This document shows, in pieces, positions 15,381-22,982 of a DNA stretch of 43,691 bases. The notes under the pieces were generated by a model. The model had not been told where the DNA came from. It did not search any database and was given only the letters and a program-made list of their open reading frames with translations. The stretch spans positions 1 through 43,691 of the forward strand of contig QEUM01000017.1 in the NCBI GenBank assembly GCA_003577165.1, given 5' to 3'. How positions within the stretch are numbered: the first letter of the stretch is position 1; each line of letters opens with the position of its first letter. The position numbers and the translations under genes were made by a program. The DNA is from Armatimonadota bacterium (GTDB taxonomy: Bacteria; Armatimonadota; Fimbriimonadia; Fimbriimonadales; ATM1).

Positions 15381-17162
15381 TTGACAAAACGTTTCATAGC
15401 ATTTCTGTTGTGCGCGCTCGCTGCCGTCGTTGCGGCGGCGCAGGGCGAGCCGGTTGCAGAGATCATCGTCAAGGGGAACGAAAACGTTTCGACGGAGGCG
15501 ATCCGCGCCGTGATGGAAACGCGGCAGGGTGATCCCTACCAGCAGTCGCGGCTCGGAACAGATCGACAAAACATCGAGCAGTTGGGGTTCTTCGCCGACG
15601 TCCGAGTGTTCGGGCAGTTCATGGAAGATCGGCGTTGGCGCGTCGTGGTGGAAGTCGTCGAGTGGGGGATCATCAACGAGATTCGAATTTCCGGCAACAC
15701 AGTCGTGACGGCTGATGAAGTCAAGAACAAGATGTCGCTCAAAGTGGGCGAGCCCTTCAACAGCAACTCTCTCGTTCCGGACGCGCGCGCAATCCAAGAG
15801 GTGTATCGCACGAAGGGCTACTTCGCGATCATCACCAAGTTCGAACCGGGGCAAGAGGACAAACACATATTGCTCGTCGAGATCGCCGAGGTGCGAGTCA
15901 ACGAAGTCACCATCACCGGATTAACAAGGACCAAACCCGATGTCGTTCGCAAGTTGATCGACACGAAGAAGGGCGATCTGTTTAACCAACAGGTGTGGAC
16001 CGAGGACCTTCGCCGAGTGTTCAACACGCGCTGGTTCGACGAGATCGATCCCGACAGCAGCCAGCCCGAAGCCGGGCTCGTAGACCTCTCCCTCGACCTC
16101 AAGGAGGGCCGAACGGGCAACTTCAACATCGGCGTGCAGTTGGATCCGCGGGGCCGGCTGGCGGGCCTCATCACCTACAACGACACGAACCTGTTCGGTT
16201 CCGGCCGGTCCGCCGGCATCAACCTGATCCAGTCCACGCAGGGCCTGGGGACTTCCCTTCAGTTGGACTACGGCGATCCTTTCCTCGATGGAAGGCGAAC
16301 GAGCCTCAATGCGAGCGTCTACTCGCGAGAATCGCTCGTGTTCGGCAGAGATCTGCTCGGCGGCGGACAAGAAGAGATTGCAGACACCAATTTCAGCCAA
16401 AGGAAGACAGGAGCCAACGTCACTCTGTCTCGCGTGTACGACCGAAGGACGAGGTTTTTCTACGGGGTGCGCGGCGAGGGAATCGACTCGCGGGATTTTG
16501 AAGTGGATCCCGGCGAGGAATTCATAGTTCAGGACGGCTTCATCGCGACCCTATCGCTGGGCGCCTTGCGGAATCGGCGGGACAACAACCTCGATCCTGC
16601 GAAGGGCGACTACACACGGATCAGCATCGAGCCGAGTTTCGCGCAAATCACCGAAGTCGCTGGACAGACGTCTGGATTCGACATCATCGGTGAAAACTTC
16701 TTTACGAAAGTCTCGCTGGACTATCGCGCTTACTTCAGCCCTCAGCCCGAAAGAACGGCCGAGGAGTTGGATGCGCCGCGAAGAGTGTTCGCAGTGCGTG
16801 CGCTCGGCGGGATCATCGCTGGCGACGTGCCGTTCTTCGAGCAGTTCTTCGTCGGTGGATCGGGGGGGATTCGGGGATACACAGAAGATCGCTTCTGGGG
16901 AAAGAACCAGTTGATGTTCCAGGCGGAATATCGGCATCCGATCCAGAAGACGTTCAGCGTGATCGCGTTCGTGGACTACGGAGGCGCATGGGGCGGTTAT
17001 CCGGGGATCAACGAATTCAGCCAATCGAACGAGTTCAAGCTTCACTTGGGCTACGGCTTCGGAATCATGTTTAGAACGGCCCTCGGACCGTTGCGCCTGG
17101 ACATCGGGTTCGACGAAAAGGGCAAGTCCCGCACCCACTTTCTCCTTGGAGGAAGTTTCTAA
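15381..17162 (+). CDS. bamA: Outer-membrane assembly protein BamA (Omp85), three POTRA domains
   Basis: A 593-residue Omp85 protein. It has a signal peptide (MTKRFIAFLLCALAAVVAAA). Three POTRA domains follow: about 25-94 (EIIVKGNENVSTEAIRAVM), 95-171 (EIRISGNTVVTADEV) and 172-243 (EVTITGLTRTKPDVVRKLI). The C-terminal 16-strand type barrel has the loop 6 motif GGIRGY and ends in FLLGGSF with a terminal Phe. E. coli BamA has five POTRAs and about 810 residues, so this one is short. It folds beta-barrel proteins into the outer membrane. The start is TTG at 15381 with GGAGG 5 nt upstream. The gene lies in the order sigma, bamA, ompH, as part of the envelope cluster. Confidence 0.93.
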   Translation: MTKRFIAFLLCALAAVVAAAQGEPVAEIIVKGNENVSTEAIRAVMETRQGDPYQQSRLGTDRQNIEQLGFFADVRVFGQFMEDRRWRVVVEVVEWGIINEIRISGNTVVTADEVKNKMSLKVGEPFNSNSLVPDARAIQEVYRTKGYFAIITKFEPGQEDKHILLVEIAEVRVNEVTITGLTRTKPDVVRKLIDTKKGDLFNQQVWTEDLRRVFNTRWFDEIDPDSSQPEAGLVDLSLDLKEGRTGNFNIGVQLDPRGRLAGLITYNDTNLFGSGRSAGINLIQSTQGLGTSLQLDYGDPFLDGRRTSLNASVYSRESLVFGRDLLGGGQEEIADTNFSQRKTGANVTLSRVYDRRTRFFYGVRGEGIDSRDFEVDPGEEFIVQDGFIATLSLGALRNRRDNNLDPAKGDYTRISIEPSFAQITEVAGQTSGFDIIGENFFTKVSLDYRAYFSPQPERTAEELDAPRRVFAVRALGGIIAGDVPFFEQFFVGGSGGIRGYTEDRFWGKNQLMFQAEYRHPIQKTFSVIAFVDYGGAWGGYPGINEFSQSNEFKLHLGYGFGIMFRTALGPLRLDIGFDEKGKSRTHFLLGGSF

Positions 17163-17197
17163 GAACCCAACTCACAACAAAACAGGAACAGAAAGAA

Positions 17198-17830
17198 ATG
17201 AAAACTCGAAACACGCTCTTCGTCGCGCTCTTGGCACTCGCCGGACTCTTCACTCTGTCTGCGTTCCAAACCGCCACGCCCAAGTTTGGCGTGGTGGATC
17301 TCGGCGTCATCGCGGAGAAGTCCAAACTCGGCGCCAAGAAGAAGGTGGAGTTCGACACGATGAAGGGCAAGATCAATGAACTGATGAACTTCATCGGGAC
17401 CCACAAGGTCGTCTCTGCGGAAGAGTGCCAGAAACTTCGCGAACTCTGGCTCACCGAAAAACCGACTGACGACCAGAAGAAGCAACTCGACAACATGAAG
17501 ACCTCGGTGGTGCAGCGGAAGGGCGAGTGGGACACGCTCGTTCGCAAAGTCAACCCCGATGCTGCTGAGAAGGACCGGCTGAATACTCTCGCGGAAATGA
17601 CGAACGCCTCGCGCGAGGTCCTCAGGCAGTGGAACTCCGAGTTCGGCGTGCTGATGCAGCAGTTGGCGAACAGTTCGGAGCAGGAAGTCGTGGACAAGGT
17701 TCGAGAAGCGGTCAAGAAGCATGCGAAAGCGCAGGGATACACGATGGTGTTCGAAACCACCGTCGCCGTCTACGGAGCGAACGACGTCACGGAAGATGCG
17801 CTTAAAGTCATGGACCAAGACAACCCTTAG
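17198..17830 (+). CDS. skp: OmpH/Skp-like periplasmic chaperone
   Basis: A 210-residue exported protein directly after bamA, the same order as in E. coli and many diderms. Signal peptide MKTRNTLFVALLALAGLF, then KFGVVDLGVIAEKSKLG, the conserved first strand and helix of OmpH. The central part is helical and charged (the coiled-coil tentacles). The C-terminal QGYTMVFETTVAVYGANDVT is the returning strand with the usual DVT element. It binds unfolded outer-membrane proteins in the periplasm. AGGA lies upstream of the ATG. The downstream lipoprotein gene starts inside its 3' end (17796). Confidence 0.88.
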   Translation: MKTRNTLFVALLALAGLFTLSAFQTATPKFGVVDLGVIAEKSKLGAKKKVEFDTMKGKINELMNFIGTHKVVSAEECQKLRELWLTEKPTDDQKKQLDNMKTSVVQRKGEWDTLVRKVNPDAAEKDRLNTLAEMTNASREVLRQWNSEFGVLMQQLANSSEQEVVDKVREAVKKHAKAQGYTMVFETTVAVYGANDVTEDALKVMDQDNP

Positions 17831-18818
17831 CGCGTTAGCCGCGTTTGCCTCGGTCCTGTGCGCATGTGGCAGGACCGAGCCCGTCGTTTGGGTCGACGTC
17901 CGGCGCGCCGGCGCTCAGCTGTACGCGACCGCCTCCGAGCCAACCGGCTTCGTTTCGCGGGTCTCGGGACTCCCCCCCGCAGCCGGCGCAATCCCTGAAC
18001 GCGAGCCGAGCACCCTCGGCGCCCGTGACGCCGAGAGGCGAAGAACCGAGGCCCTCGAATTGATGGCCCTCGAATCTGCTCGCCTCCGGCAGGCTCTGGA
18101 AGACGCTTACCTGCGTGAACTCACGGAGAAGGTGAAGGTCACAGAACGAGACCTGCTTCTCGAACTTCGCAAGGTGATTCGCGAGCGCGCAGACCAGGTC
18201 GTGGAGACGGTTTGGTCCTGGATTCAAGAGTCAGCATTGGCGCGAGGGCCGATGGCGGCACGATACGCGTTTCTATCCGGTGCGGCTTACAAGCCGAGGC
18301 CCATCGAAAACGTCCCGGCGGACGCCGGCGCAAACTATGAGCAACGACGCCGCAAGGAATTGGCGGACTTAGCGAGGTCCATCGCGCAACACGATCAAGA
18401 GTTCGAATCCAGGCTCCAGGAACTGCTCGACCGCACGAACAGCGAATCCGAGGCCGAACGGACGGCCGTTTTGGCGAGAATCCAGGCGGCCTACGTCGAA
18501 GCGGCACGGACCGCGGAGCGTTTGGCCCTCGCGCGCATCCAGGAGACGGGCCGTGTGGACTTGCCTCCGCTCCTCGACTTGTCGAGCCGAGACGTGCCGC
18601 CTCTGCCTTCGAGCAAAGTGGAGTTCGATGCGGTCGCTTCCGAGGTCTTTTCCGGGGGTCTCACTCCGCTTCCGCGCCGCTATCAAGAGGAAATCCAAAC
18701 TCAACTCGACATCTGGCTGCGAGTTCACGGGTACAAACTGGCCCGTCGGTCCGGCGACGCGCCCGACCTGACGGTGGAGTTCATCAATTGGGTGAGAATG
18801 AGACAAGCTGGACCTTAG
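17796..18818 (+). CDS. Coiled-coil lipoprotein of unknown function, OmpH-like C-terminus
   Basis: A 340-residue predicted lipoprotein that I cannot assign. From ATG 17796 it reads MRLKSWTKTTLSALAAFASV, then LCACGRTEP with a lipobox cysteine at 24. Two long charged helical regions follow (about 75-145 and 190-275). The C-terminus HGYKLARRSGDAPDLTVEFI resembles the closing strand of OmpH proteins (GYxLVxx...DVT). It may therefore be a membrane-anchored Skp-like factor; this is inference. Start: 17796 overlaps the chaperone gene by 35 nt, and earlier in-frame starts give no signal sequence. It overlaps the lpxD start by 31 nt. The position between skp and lpxD, usually free of other genes, suggests a role in outer-membrane assembly. 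Confidence 0.7.
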   Translation: MRLKSWTKTTLSALAAFASVLCACGRTEPVVWVDVRRAGAQLYATASEPTGFVSRVSGLPPAAGAIPEREPSTLGARDAERRRTEALELMALESARLRQALEDAYLRELTEKVKVTERDLLLELRKVIRERADQVVETVWSWIQESALARGPMAARYAFLSGAAYKPRPIENVPADAGANYEQRRRKELADLARSIAQHDQEFESRLQELLDRTNSESEAERTAVLARIQAAYVEAARTAERLALARIQETGRVDLPPLLDLSSRDVPPLPSSKVEFDAVASEVFSGGLTPLPRRYQEEIQTQLDIWLRVHGYKLARRSGDAPDLTVEFINWVRMRQAGP

Positions 18819-19837
18819 CGGAACTTGCAGAAATCGTCGGCGGTGAACTCCACGGACCACCCGACCTGAGGATTACAAGGCCGGTCCCCGCAGGCGACGA
18901 CGACCCCACAGGAATCACCTTCGCAGAGAACTCACGGTATCTTGCCGCCGCCGAGGCCTCCAAGGTCGGGGCGGTCATTGTCGCCGCAGACGAAGACGAC
19001 TGCACCAAGCCACACATCAAGTGTCGCGCTCCGAGAGAGGCGTTCGGGCGGATTCTGGCACTCTCCTGGAGAGACCTTCCGCATGTAGACGGAGTGCATC
19101 CAACCGCCGTCATCTCGCCGGACGCAATCATCGAACCGGGCTGCAGCATCGGGCCGTATTGTGTCGTCGAGGCTCACAGCCGCATCTGCGACGATGCGAA
19201 GTTGTTCGCCTTTTGCTATGTCGGCGAACATTGCCGCGTGGGGCGATCCGCCAAGTTGTATCCCCACACGACCCTCTACCGAGACGTTTGGATCGGCGAA
19301 CGCACGATCGTGCACGCGGGCACCGTGCTCGGCGCGGACGGGTTCGGTTACTTTTGGGATGGAAGAAGGCAGAGGAAAGTGCCTCAGGTGGGGGGGGTCC
19401 GCGTCGGAGACGATTGTGAGATCGGCGCGCTTTCGGCGATCGATCGCGCGACCGCAGGAGAAACGGAGATCGGCGACGGCACGAAGATCGACAACCTCGT
19501 GCAGATCGCGCACAATGTGCACATCGGCAAAGACACGGTCATCGCTTCACAAACCGGAGTGAGCGGCAGCGCAAGAATCGGATCGAGGGTCACGGTCGGC
19601 GGCCAATCGGGATTTGGCGATCACGTCTCCGTGTGCGACGACGTCGTGCTTGGAGGCAAGACGGGCGTTCCTCGGAACATCGAGAAGCCGGGCGAATACT
19701 GGGGCATCGTCGCGCGGGACCTCCGCGACGAGATGAGGATTCAACTCATGCTCGCGAAGTTGCCAGAACTGTTCGACCGTGTGCGCCGATTGGAGGCGGA
19801 GTTCGACGACGAGGCGCGCGAGGAAGATGCGCGTTAG
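18788..19837 (+). CDS. lpxD: UDP-3-O-acylglucosamine N-acyltransferase
   Basis: A 349-residue left-handed beta-helix acyltransferase that adds the second hydroxyacyl chain in lipid A synthesis. An N-terminal uridine-binding domain (about 1-100) is followed by hexapeptide repeats from about residue 104. The signatures are GADGFGYFWDG, EIGALSAIDRAT and LVQIAHNVHIGKDTVIA, in which H242 corresponds to the catalytic histidine. The C-terminal helix (about 315-349) is the ACP-recognition part. The start is TTG at 18788 with GGAG 9 nt upstream. It overlaps the preceding lipoprotein gene by 31 nt and the next gene, lpxC, by 11 nt. A G8 tract is at 19390-19397. Confidence 0.96.
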   Translation: MGENETSWTLAELAEIVGGELHGPPDLRITRPVPAGDDDPTGITFAENSRYLAAAEASKVGAVIVAADEDDCTKPHIKCRAPREAFGRILALSWRDLPHVDGVHPTAVISPDAIIEPGCSIGPYCVVEAHSRICDDAKLFAFCYVGEHCRVGRSAKLYPHTTLYRDVWIGERTIVHAGTVLGADGFGYFWDGRRQRKVPQVGGVRVGDDCEIGALSAIDRATAGETEIGDGTKIDNLVQIAHNVHIGKDTVIASQTGVSGSARIGSRVTVGGQSGFGDHVSVCDDVVLGGKTGVPRNIEKPGEYWGIVARDLRDEMRIQLMLAKLPELFDRVRRLEAEFDDEAREEDAR

Positions 19838-20639
19838 TTTCGAAAGGGTTACTGTCGCACAGACATTCAGTCTCGAAGGCGTAGGAATCCACTCCGGACA
19901 CCCTTCGGATGTCACAGTTGAGCCAGGGACGAACGGGATTCGATTTCGTTCCGGGGGGGACTGGATTGCCGCGACGCCTGAAAACGTCTCACGAACTCCA
20001 CGCAGCACTTGGCTTGGCAACGTGCGCACTGTCGAACATCTGATGAGCGCTCTTGGAGCGTTTGGCGTTACGGACGCCGACGTGACGGTTTCGGCAGAGG
20101 AACTGCCAATCCTGGGAGGGGGGGCGCTCGAGTACAGCCTTTCGCTTCGATCCGCCGGAACTGCGCCCCTCGGAATCTGGAGAACCGCGACGATCTTCGG
20201 AAGGGTGAACCTCACAGAAGAAGGTCAGAGCGTTTCGATTTCCGCGGGTGAGGGACGCTGGAAGTACGTCTTCGACGCAGGCGACCGCTGGCCCGGACGG
20301 CTGGAGTTCGAGACGAGCATCGACTCTATGACATACACCGAGCAAATCGCCCCGGCGAAGACGACGGTATTCGAAGAGGAGATCGAAGCGGTCTTGGCGG
20401 CCGGTCTCGGGCGCGGCGGCAGCGAGGACAACACCCTCGTGCTGGGCTCCGACGGGTATCGTTCCGGCAAGACGTTCGACGACGAACCGGCTCGACATAA
20501 ACTGCTCGACCTTATGGGAGACCTTGCGCTGGCGGGTGTGCCGCTGCGCTTCCTCAACGTCTCGGCGGAAGAGTCTGGCCACACATTGAACGTAAAGGCC
20601 GCTGCCCGTTTGGCGCAGCTGTGCAGATGGGAGGACTAA
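19827..20639 (+). CDS. lpxC: UDP-3-O-acyl-N-acetylglucosamine deacetylase
   Basis: A 270-residue zinc deacetylase, the committed step of lipid A synthesis. Zinc ligands correspond to H71 (RTVEHLMSAL), H224 and D228 (PARHKLLDLMGDLALAG); E70 is the catalytic base and H252 the second acid/base. GRGGSEDNTLVL is the usual GLGGS...N block. It is about 35 residues shorter than E. coli LpxC, mostly at the termini and in insert regions. ATG at 19827 overlaps the lpxD stop; an upstream in-frame ATG (19779) lies inside lpxD and adds residues without homology. It is not fused to FabZ, unlike in Bacteroidota. Confidence 0.95.
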   Translation: MRVSFERVTVAQTFSLEGVGIHSGHPSDVTVEPGTNGIRFRSGGDWIAATPENVSRTPRSTWLGNVRTVEHLMSALGAFGVTDADVTVSAEELPILGGGALEYSLSLRSAGTAPLGIWRTATIFGRVNLTEEGQSVSISAGEGRWKYVFDAGDRWPGRLEFETSIDSMTYTEQIAPAKTTVFEEEIEAVLAAGLGRGGSEDNTLVLGSDGYRSGKTFDDEPARHKLLDLMGDLALAGVPLRFLNVSAEESGHTLNVKAAARLAQLCRWED

Positions 20640-20642
20640 ACG

Positions 20643-21080
20643 TTGGAACTGCGTGAACTTCTATTGGTGCTGCCGCACCGGTATCCGATGTTGCTTGTGG
20701 ACAGAATCGTCGAGTACGAACAGGGCAAGCGCATCCGTGGATACAAAAACGTCACGTACAACGAGCCGTTTTTCGTGGGCCACTACCCAGAGATGCCCAT
20801 CATGCCGGGCGTTTTGATTCTCGAGTCGATGGCGCAGGTCGGGGCGTGCATGGTGCTCGCAGATCCTGCGTACCGCGGGCGGACTCCGCTCGTCGTAGGA
20901 TTCGACAAGGTCAAATTCAGGAGGCCTGTCGTTCCGGGAGATTGCCTGATGACTGACGTCGAAAGCCAGTGGTTTCGAAACGACGTCGGCTCGATCAAGG
21001 CGGTCGCATCCGTAGATGGAAACTTGACTTGCGAAGCGGAGATCGCATTCAAACTGCTGAAGAACGGAGAGACCATTTGA
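20643..21080 (+). CDS. fabZ: (3R)-hydroxyacyl-ACP dehydratase FabZ
   Basis: A 145-residue hot-dog fold dehydratase of fatty acid synthesis. LPHRYPMLLVDRI at the N-terminus, the catalytic block FFVGHYPEMPIMPGVLILE (H47 and E61) and VKFRRPVVPGD are diagnostic. It competes with LpxA/LpxD for hydroxyacyl-ACP, which explains its place within lpx clusters. The start is TTG at 20643 with GGGAGG about 8 nt upstream. It is 3 nt from the lpxC stop and overlaps the lpxA start (TTGA). Confidence 0.96.
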   Translation: MELRELLLVLPHRYPMLLVDRIVEYEQGKRIRGYKNVTYNEPFFVGHYPEMPIMPGVLILESMAQVGACMVLADPAYRGRTPLVVGFDKVKFRRPVVPGDCLMTDVESQWFRNDVGSIKAVASVDGNLTCEAEIAFKLLKNGETI

Positions 21081-21865
21081 CCAACGTCCACCCGACCGCG
21101 ATCGTGGACAAGCGCGCCGACCTCGGCGAAGGCGTGACGGTTGGGCCGTTTGTTGTGATCGAAGCCGACACTCGTATTGGCGCGAATTGCATTATTGAGG
21201 CCCACGCGGTCATCCACTCGAACGTCACGATGGGCGATTCAAACGTCATAGGGCACGGAGCCATCATCGGAGGCGACCCTCAGGATAGGAAGTATAGCGG
21301 CGAGCCGACTTACCTCGAAATCGGCAACCACAACGTGTTTCGCGAATTCGTGACCATTCACAGGGCCACGGGAGAGGGCAAGTCTACGATCGTCGGCGAC
21401 GACTGCTTCCTGATGGCCTTCTGCCATCTGGGACACAACGTGAGGCTCTTCTCCAACATCACCATGGCAAACGGCGTCGGAGTCTCGGGACACGTGACCA
21501 TCGAAGACGGCGCGAATCTCGGAGGAATGGTGGGAGTTCACCAGTTCGTGCGAATCGGAAAGTACTCGATGGTGGGCGGCATGTCCAAAGTGGTGCGTGA
21601 CGTTCCCCCATTCATGCTCACGGAAGGGCAGCCGCTGCGCGTCTATGACATCAACGCCGTGGGACTCCGAAGGCTCGGCGTTGATTCAAGGCGCCGAATG
21701 GCGCTCCACAAGGCCTGCAAACTGCTGTTCCGCTCCGAGATGAGCCTTACGCGTGGCATTGAAGCAGTCCGCAGAGAGGTCGAAATCACGGAAGAGGTTG
21801 AGTACCTCATCAACTTCCTCGAAAACATCGGGGGGGGACGCTACGGTCGCCAGGACCAGAAGTGA
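21077..21865 (+). CDS. lpxA: UDP-N-acetylglucosamine O-acyltransferase
   Basis: A 262-residue beta-helix acyltransferase catalysing the first step of lipid A synthesis. Hexapeptide repeats start at VHPTAIVDKRADLG. The block GDPQDRKYSGEPTYLEIG and FREFVTIHRAT are LpxA signatures, and H120 in CHLGHNVRL corresponds to the catalytic histidine. The C-terminal helical domain begins at about 195 (INAVGLRRLGVD). The start is TTG at 21077, sharing TTGA with the fabZ stop, with GGAGAG upstream; longer in-frame starts lie inside fabZ. A G8 tract occurs near its end. Ends in a GTGA overlap with lpxB. Confidence 0.96.
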   Translation: MTNVHPTAIVDKRADLGEGVTVGPFVVIEADTRIGANCIIEAHAVIHSNVTMGDSNVIGHGAIIGGDPQDRKYSGEPTYLEIGNHNVFREFVTIHRATGEGKSTIVGDDCFLMAFCHLGHNVRLFSNITMANGVGVSGHVTIEDGANLGGMVGVHQFVRIGKYSMVGGMSKVVRDVPPFMLTEGQPLRVYDINAVGLRRLGVDSRRRMALHKACKLLFRSEMSLTRGIEAVRREVEITEEVEYLINFLENIGGGRYGRQDQK

Positions 21866-22974
21866 CTCCTGGTTCGATTCTGATTTCGACAGGCGAAGCG
21901 AGCGGCGATACGGTCGGCGCGGAACTGCTGCTGGAAATGAGGTCCCGCGGCTTTCGCGGAGACGCCTACGCGATAGGCGGCCGCAGACTCTCCGAAGCAG
22001 GCGCGACGATTCTCGAGGACAGTCGCCGATGGGCGGCCATGGGAATCGTGCAGTCGCTGCGCGTCTATCCGCGCGTGCTCGCAGGATTCAAGCGCGTCAA
22101 GAGGAAGGTCCGCGAGGCACCTCCCCGGCTGGTCATCGCGATCGACTTCGGCGCGTTCAACGTTCCTCTCTGCCGTTTCGCAAAACGGCACGGATGCTCG
22201 ACCCTCTACTTCATGCCTCCCGGAAGTTGGCGCCGCGACACGCAGGGCGCAGACCTTTCGGAGATCGCGGATCGAATCGCGACGCCCTTCGAGTGGTCGG
22301 CGGAACTCCTCCGAAAGAGCGGCGCGCAGGCCGAGTGGGTCGGACATCCTTCCGCGCAGCTTGCGGATCGCGCGCCGTACACAGAGCGGGATCGCCTGGC
22401 CGTGCTTCCCGGCAGTCGTTCCCATGAGATCCACGAGAACCTCGCCGGGATCGTTCCCGCCCTGCGCATCCTGGGCGATGCCGTGCCACCTGTGGCGGTC
22501 GTCGTCGCCCCGACAGCGGACGAGACGTCGCTGCGTGAGATTTGGAGGCGTCACGGCGGGCCTGAGGCCGAGTTCGTGCCCGGCCCGTCGTACGAGACCC
22601 TCAAGCGGTCGGTAGCCGCAGTGGTCTGTTCGGGAACTGCGACGCTTGACGCAGCCGTCTGCCACACGCCGATGGTCGTCGTCTACCGCCTCACGCCCCT
22701 CATGGCTCTTGAAGGCCGGCTTCTCGGCCTGCATAAGAAGGTCAAGATGATCGCGATGCCTTCGATTCTCCTCGGACGGCTCGCGTTCCCAGAATTGATC
22801 CACAAGCAGGCTTCACCGGTCGCGATCTCCGAGAGACTTCTCCCGCTTTTAACCAACACGCCGGAGCGAAGAACCCAACTCGGGGCATTCGAGGAACTGA
22901 GTCGCCTGCTCGGGCCGCGAGACGCCATCAGCCGAACCGCGACTCTTGCCCTCGAAACCCTCGGGGTAGGCTAA
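21862..22974 (+). CDS. lpxB: Lipid-A-disaccharide synthase
   Basis: A 370-residue GT19 glycosyltransferase that joins lipid X to UDP-diacylglucosamine. ISTGEASGDTVGAELLLEM is the N-terminal signature. IDFGAFNVPLCRFAK, YFMPPGSWRRD, LAVLPGSRSHEI and CSGTATLDAAVCHTPMVVVY are the other typical blocks (usual forms are YYVSPSVWAW, LLPGSR and SGTATLE). The start is GTG at 21862 within a GTGA overlap with lpxA. The LpxH/LpxI pyrophosphatase that must act between LpxD and LpxB is not in the window. Confidence 0.94.
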   Translation: MTPGSILISTGEASGDTVGAELLLEMRSRGFRGDAYAIGGRRLSEAGATILEDSRRWAAMGIVQSLRVYPRVLAGFKRVKRKVREAPPRLVIAIDFGAFNVPLCRFAKRHGCSTLYFMPPGSWRRDTQGADLSEIADRIATPFEWSAELLRKSGAQAEWVGHPSAQLADRAPYTERDRLAVLPGSRSHEIHENLAGIVPALRILGDAVPPVAVVVAPTADETSLREIWRRHGGPEAEFVPGPSYETLKRSVAAVVCSGTATLDAAVCHTPMVVVYRLTPLMALEGRLLGLHKKVKMIAMPSILLGRLAFPELIHKQASPVAISERLLPLLTNTPERRTQLGAFEELSRLLGPRDAISRTATLALETLGVG

Positions 22975-22982
22975 CCTCGTCC

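Noticed and set aside
19779-19826. Earlier lpxC start inside lpxD
   Set aside because: It adds 16 basic residues with no LpxC homology; the ATG at 19827 matches the normal N-terminus.
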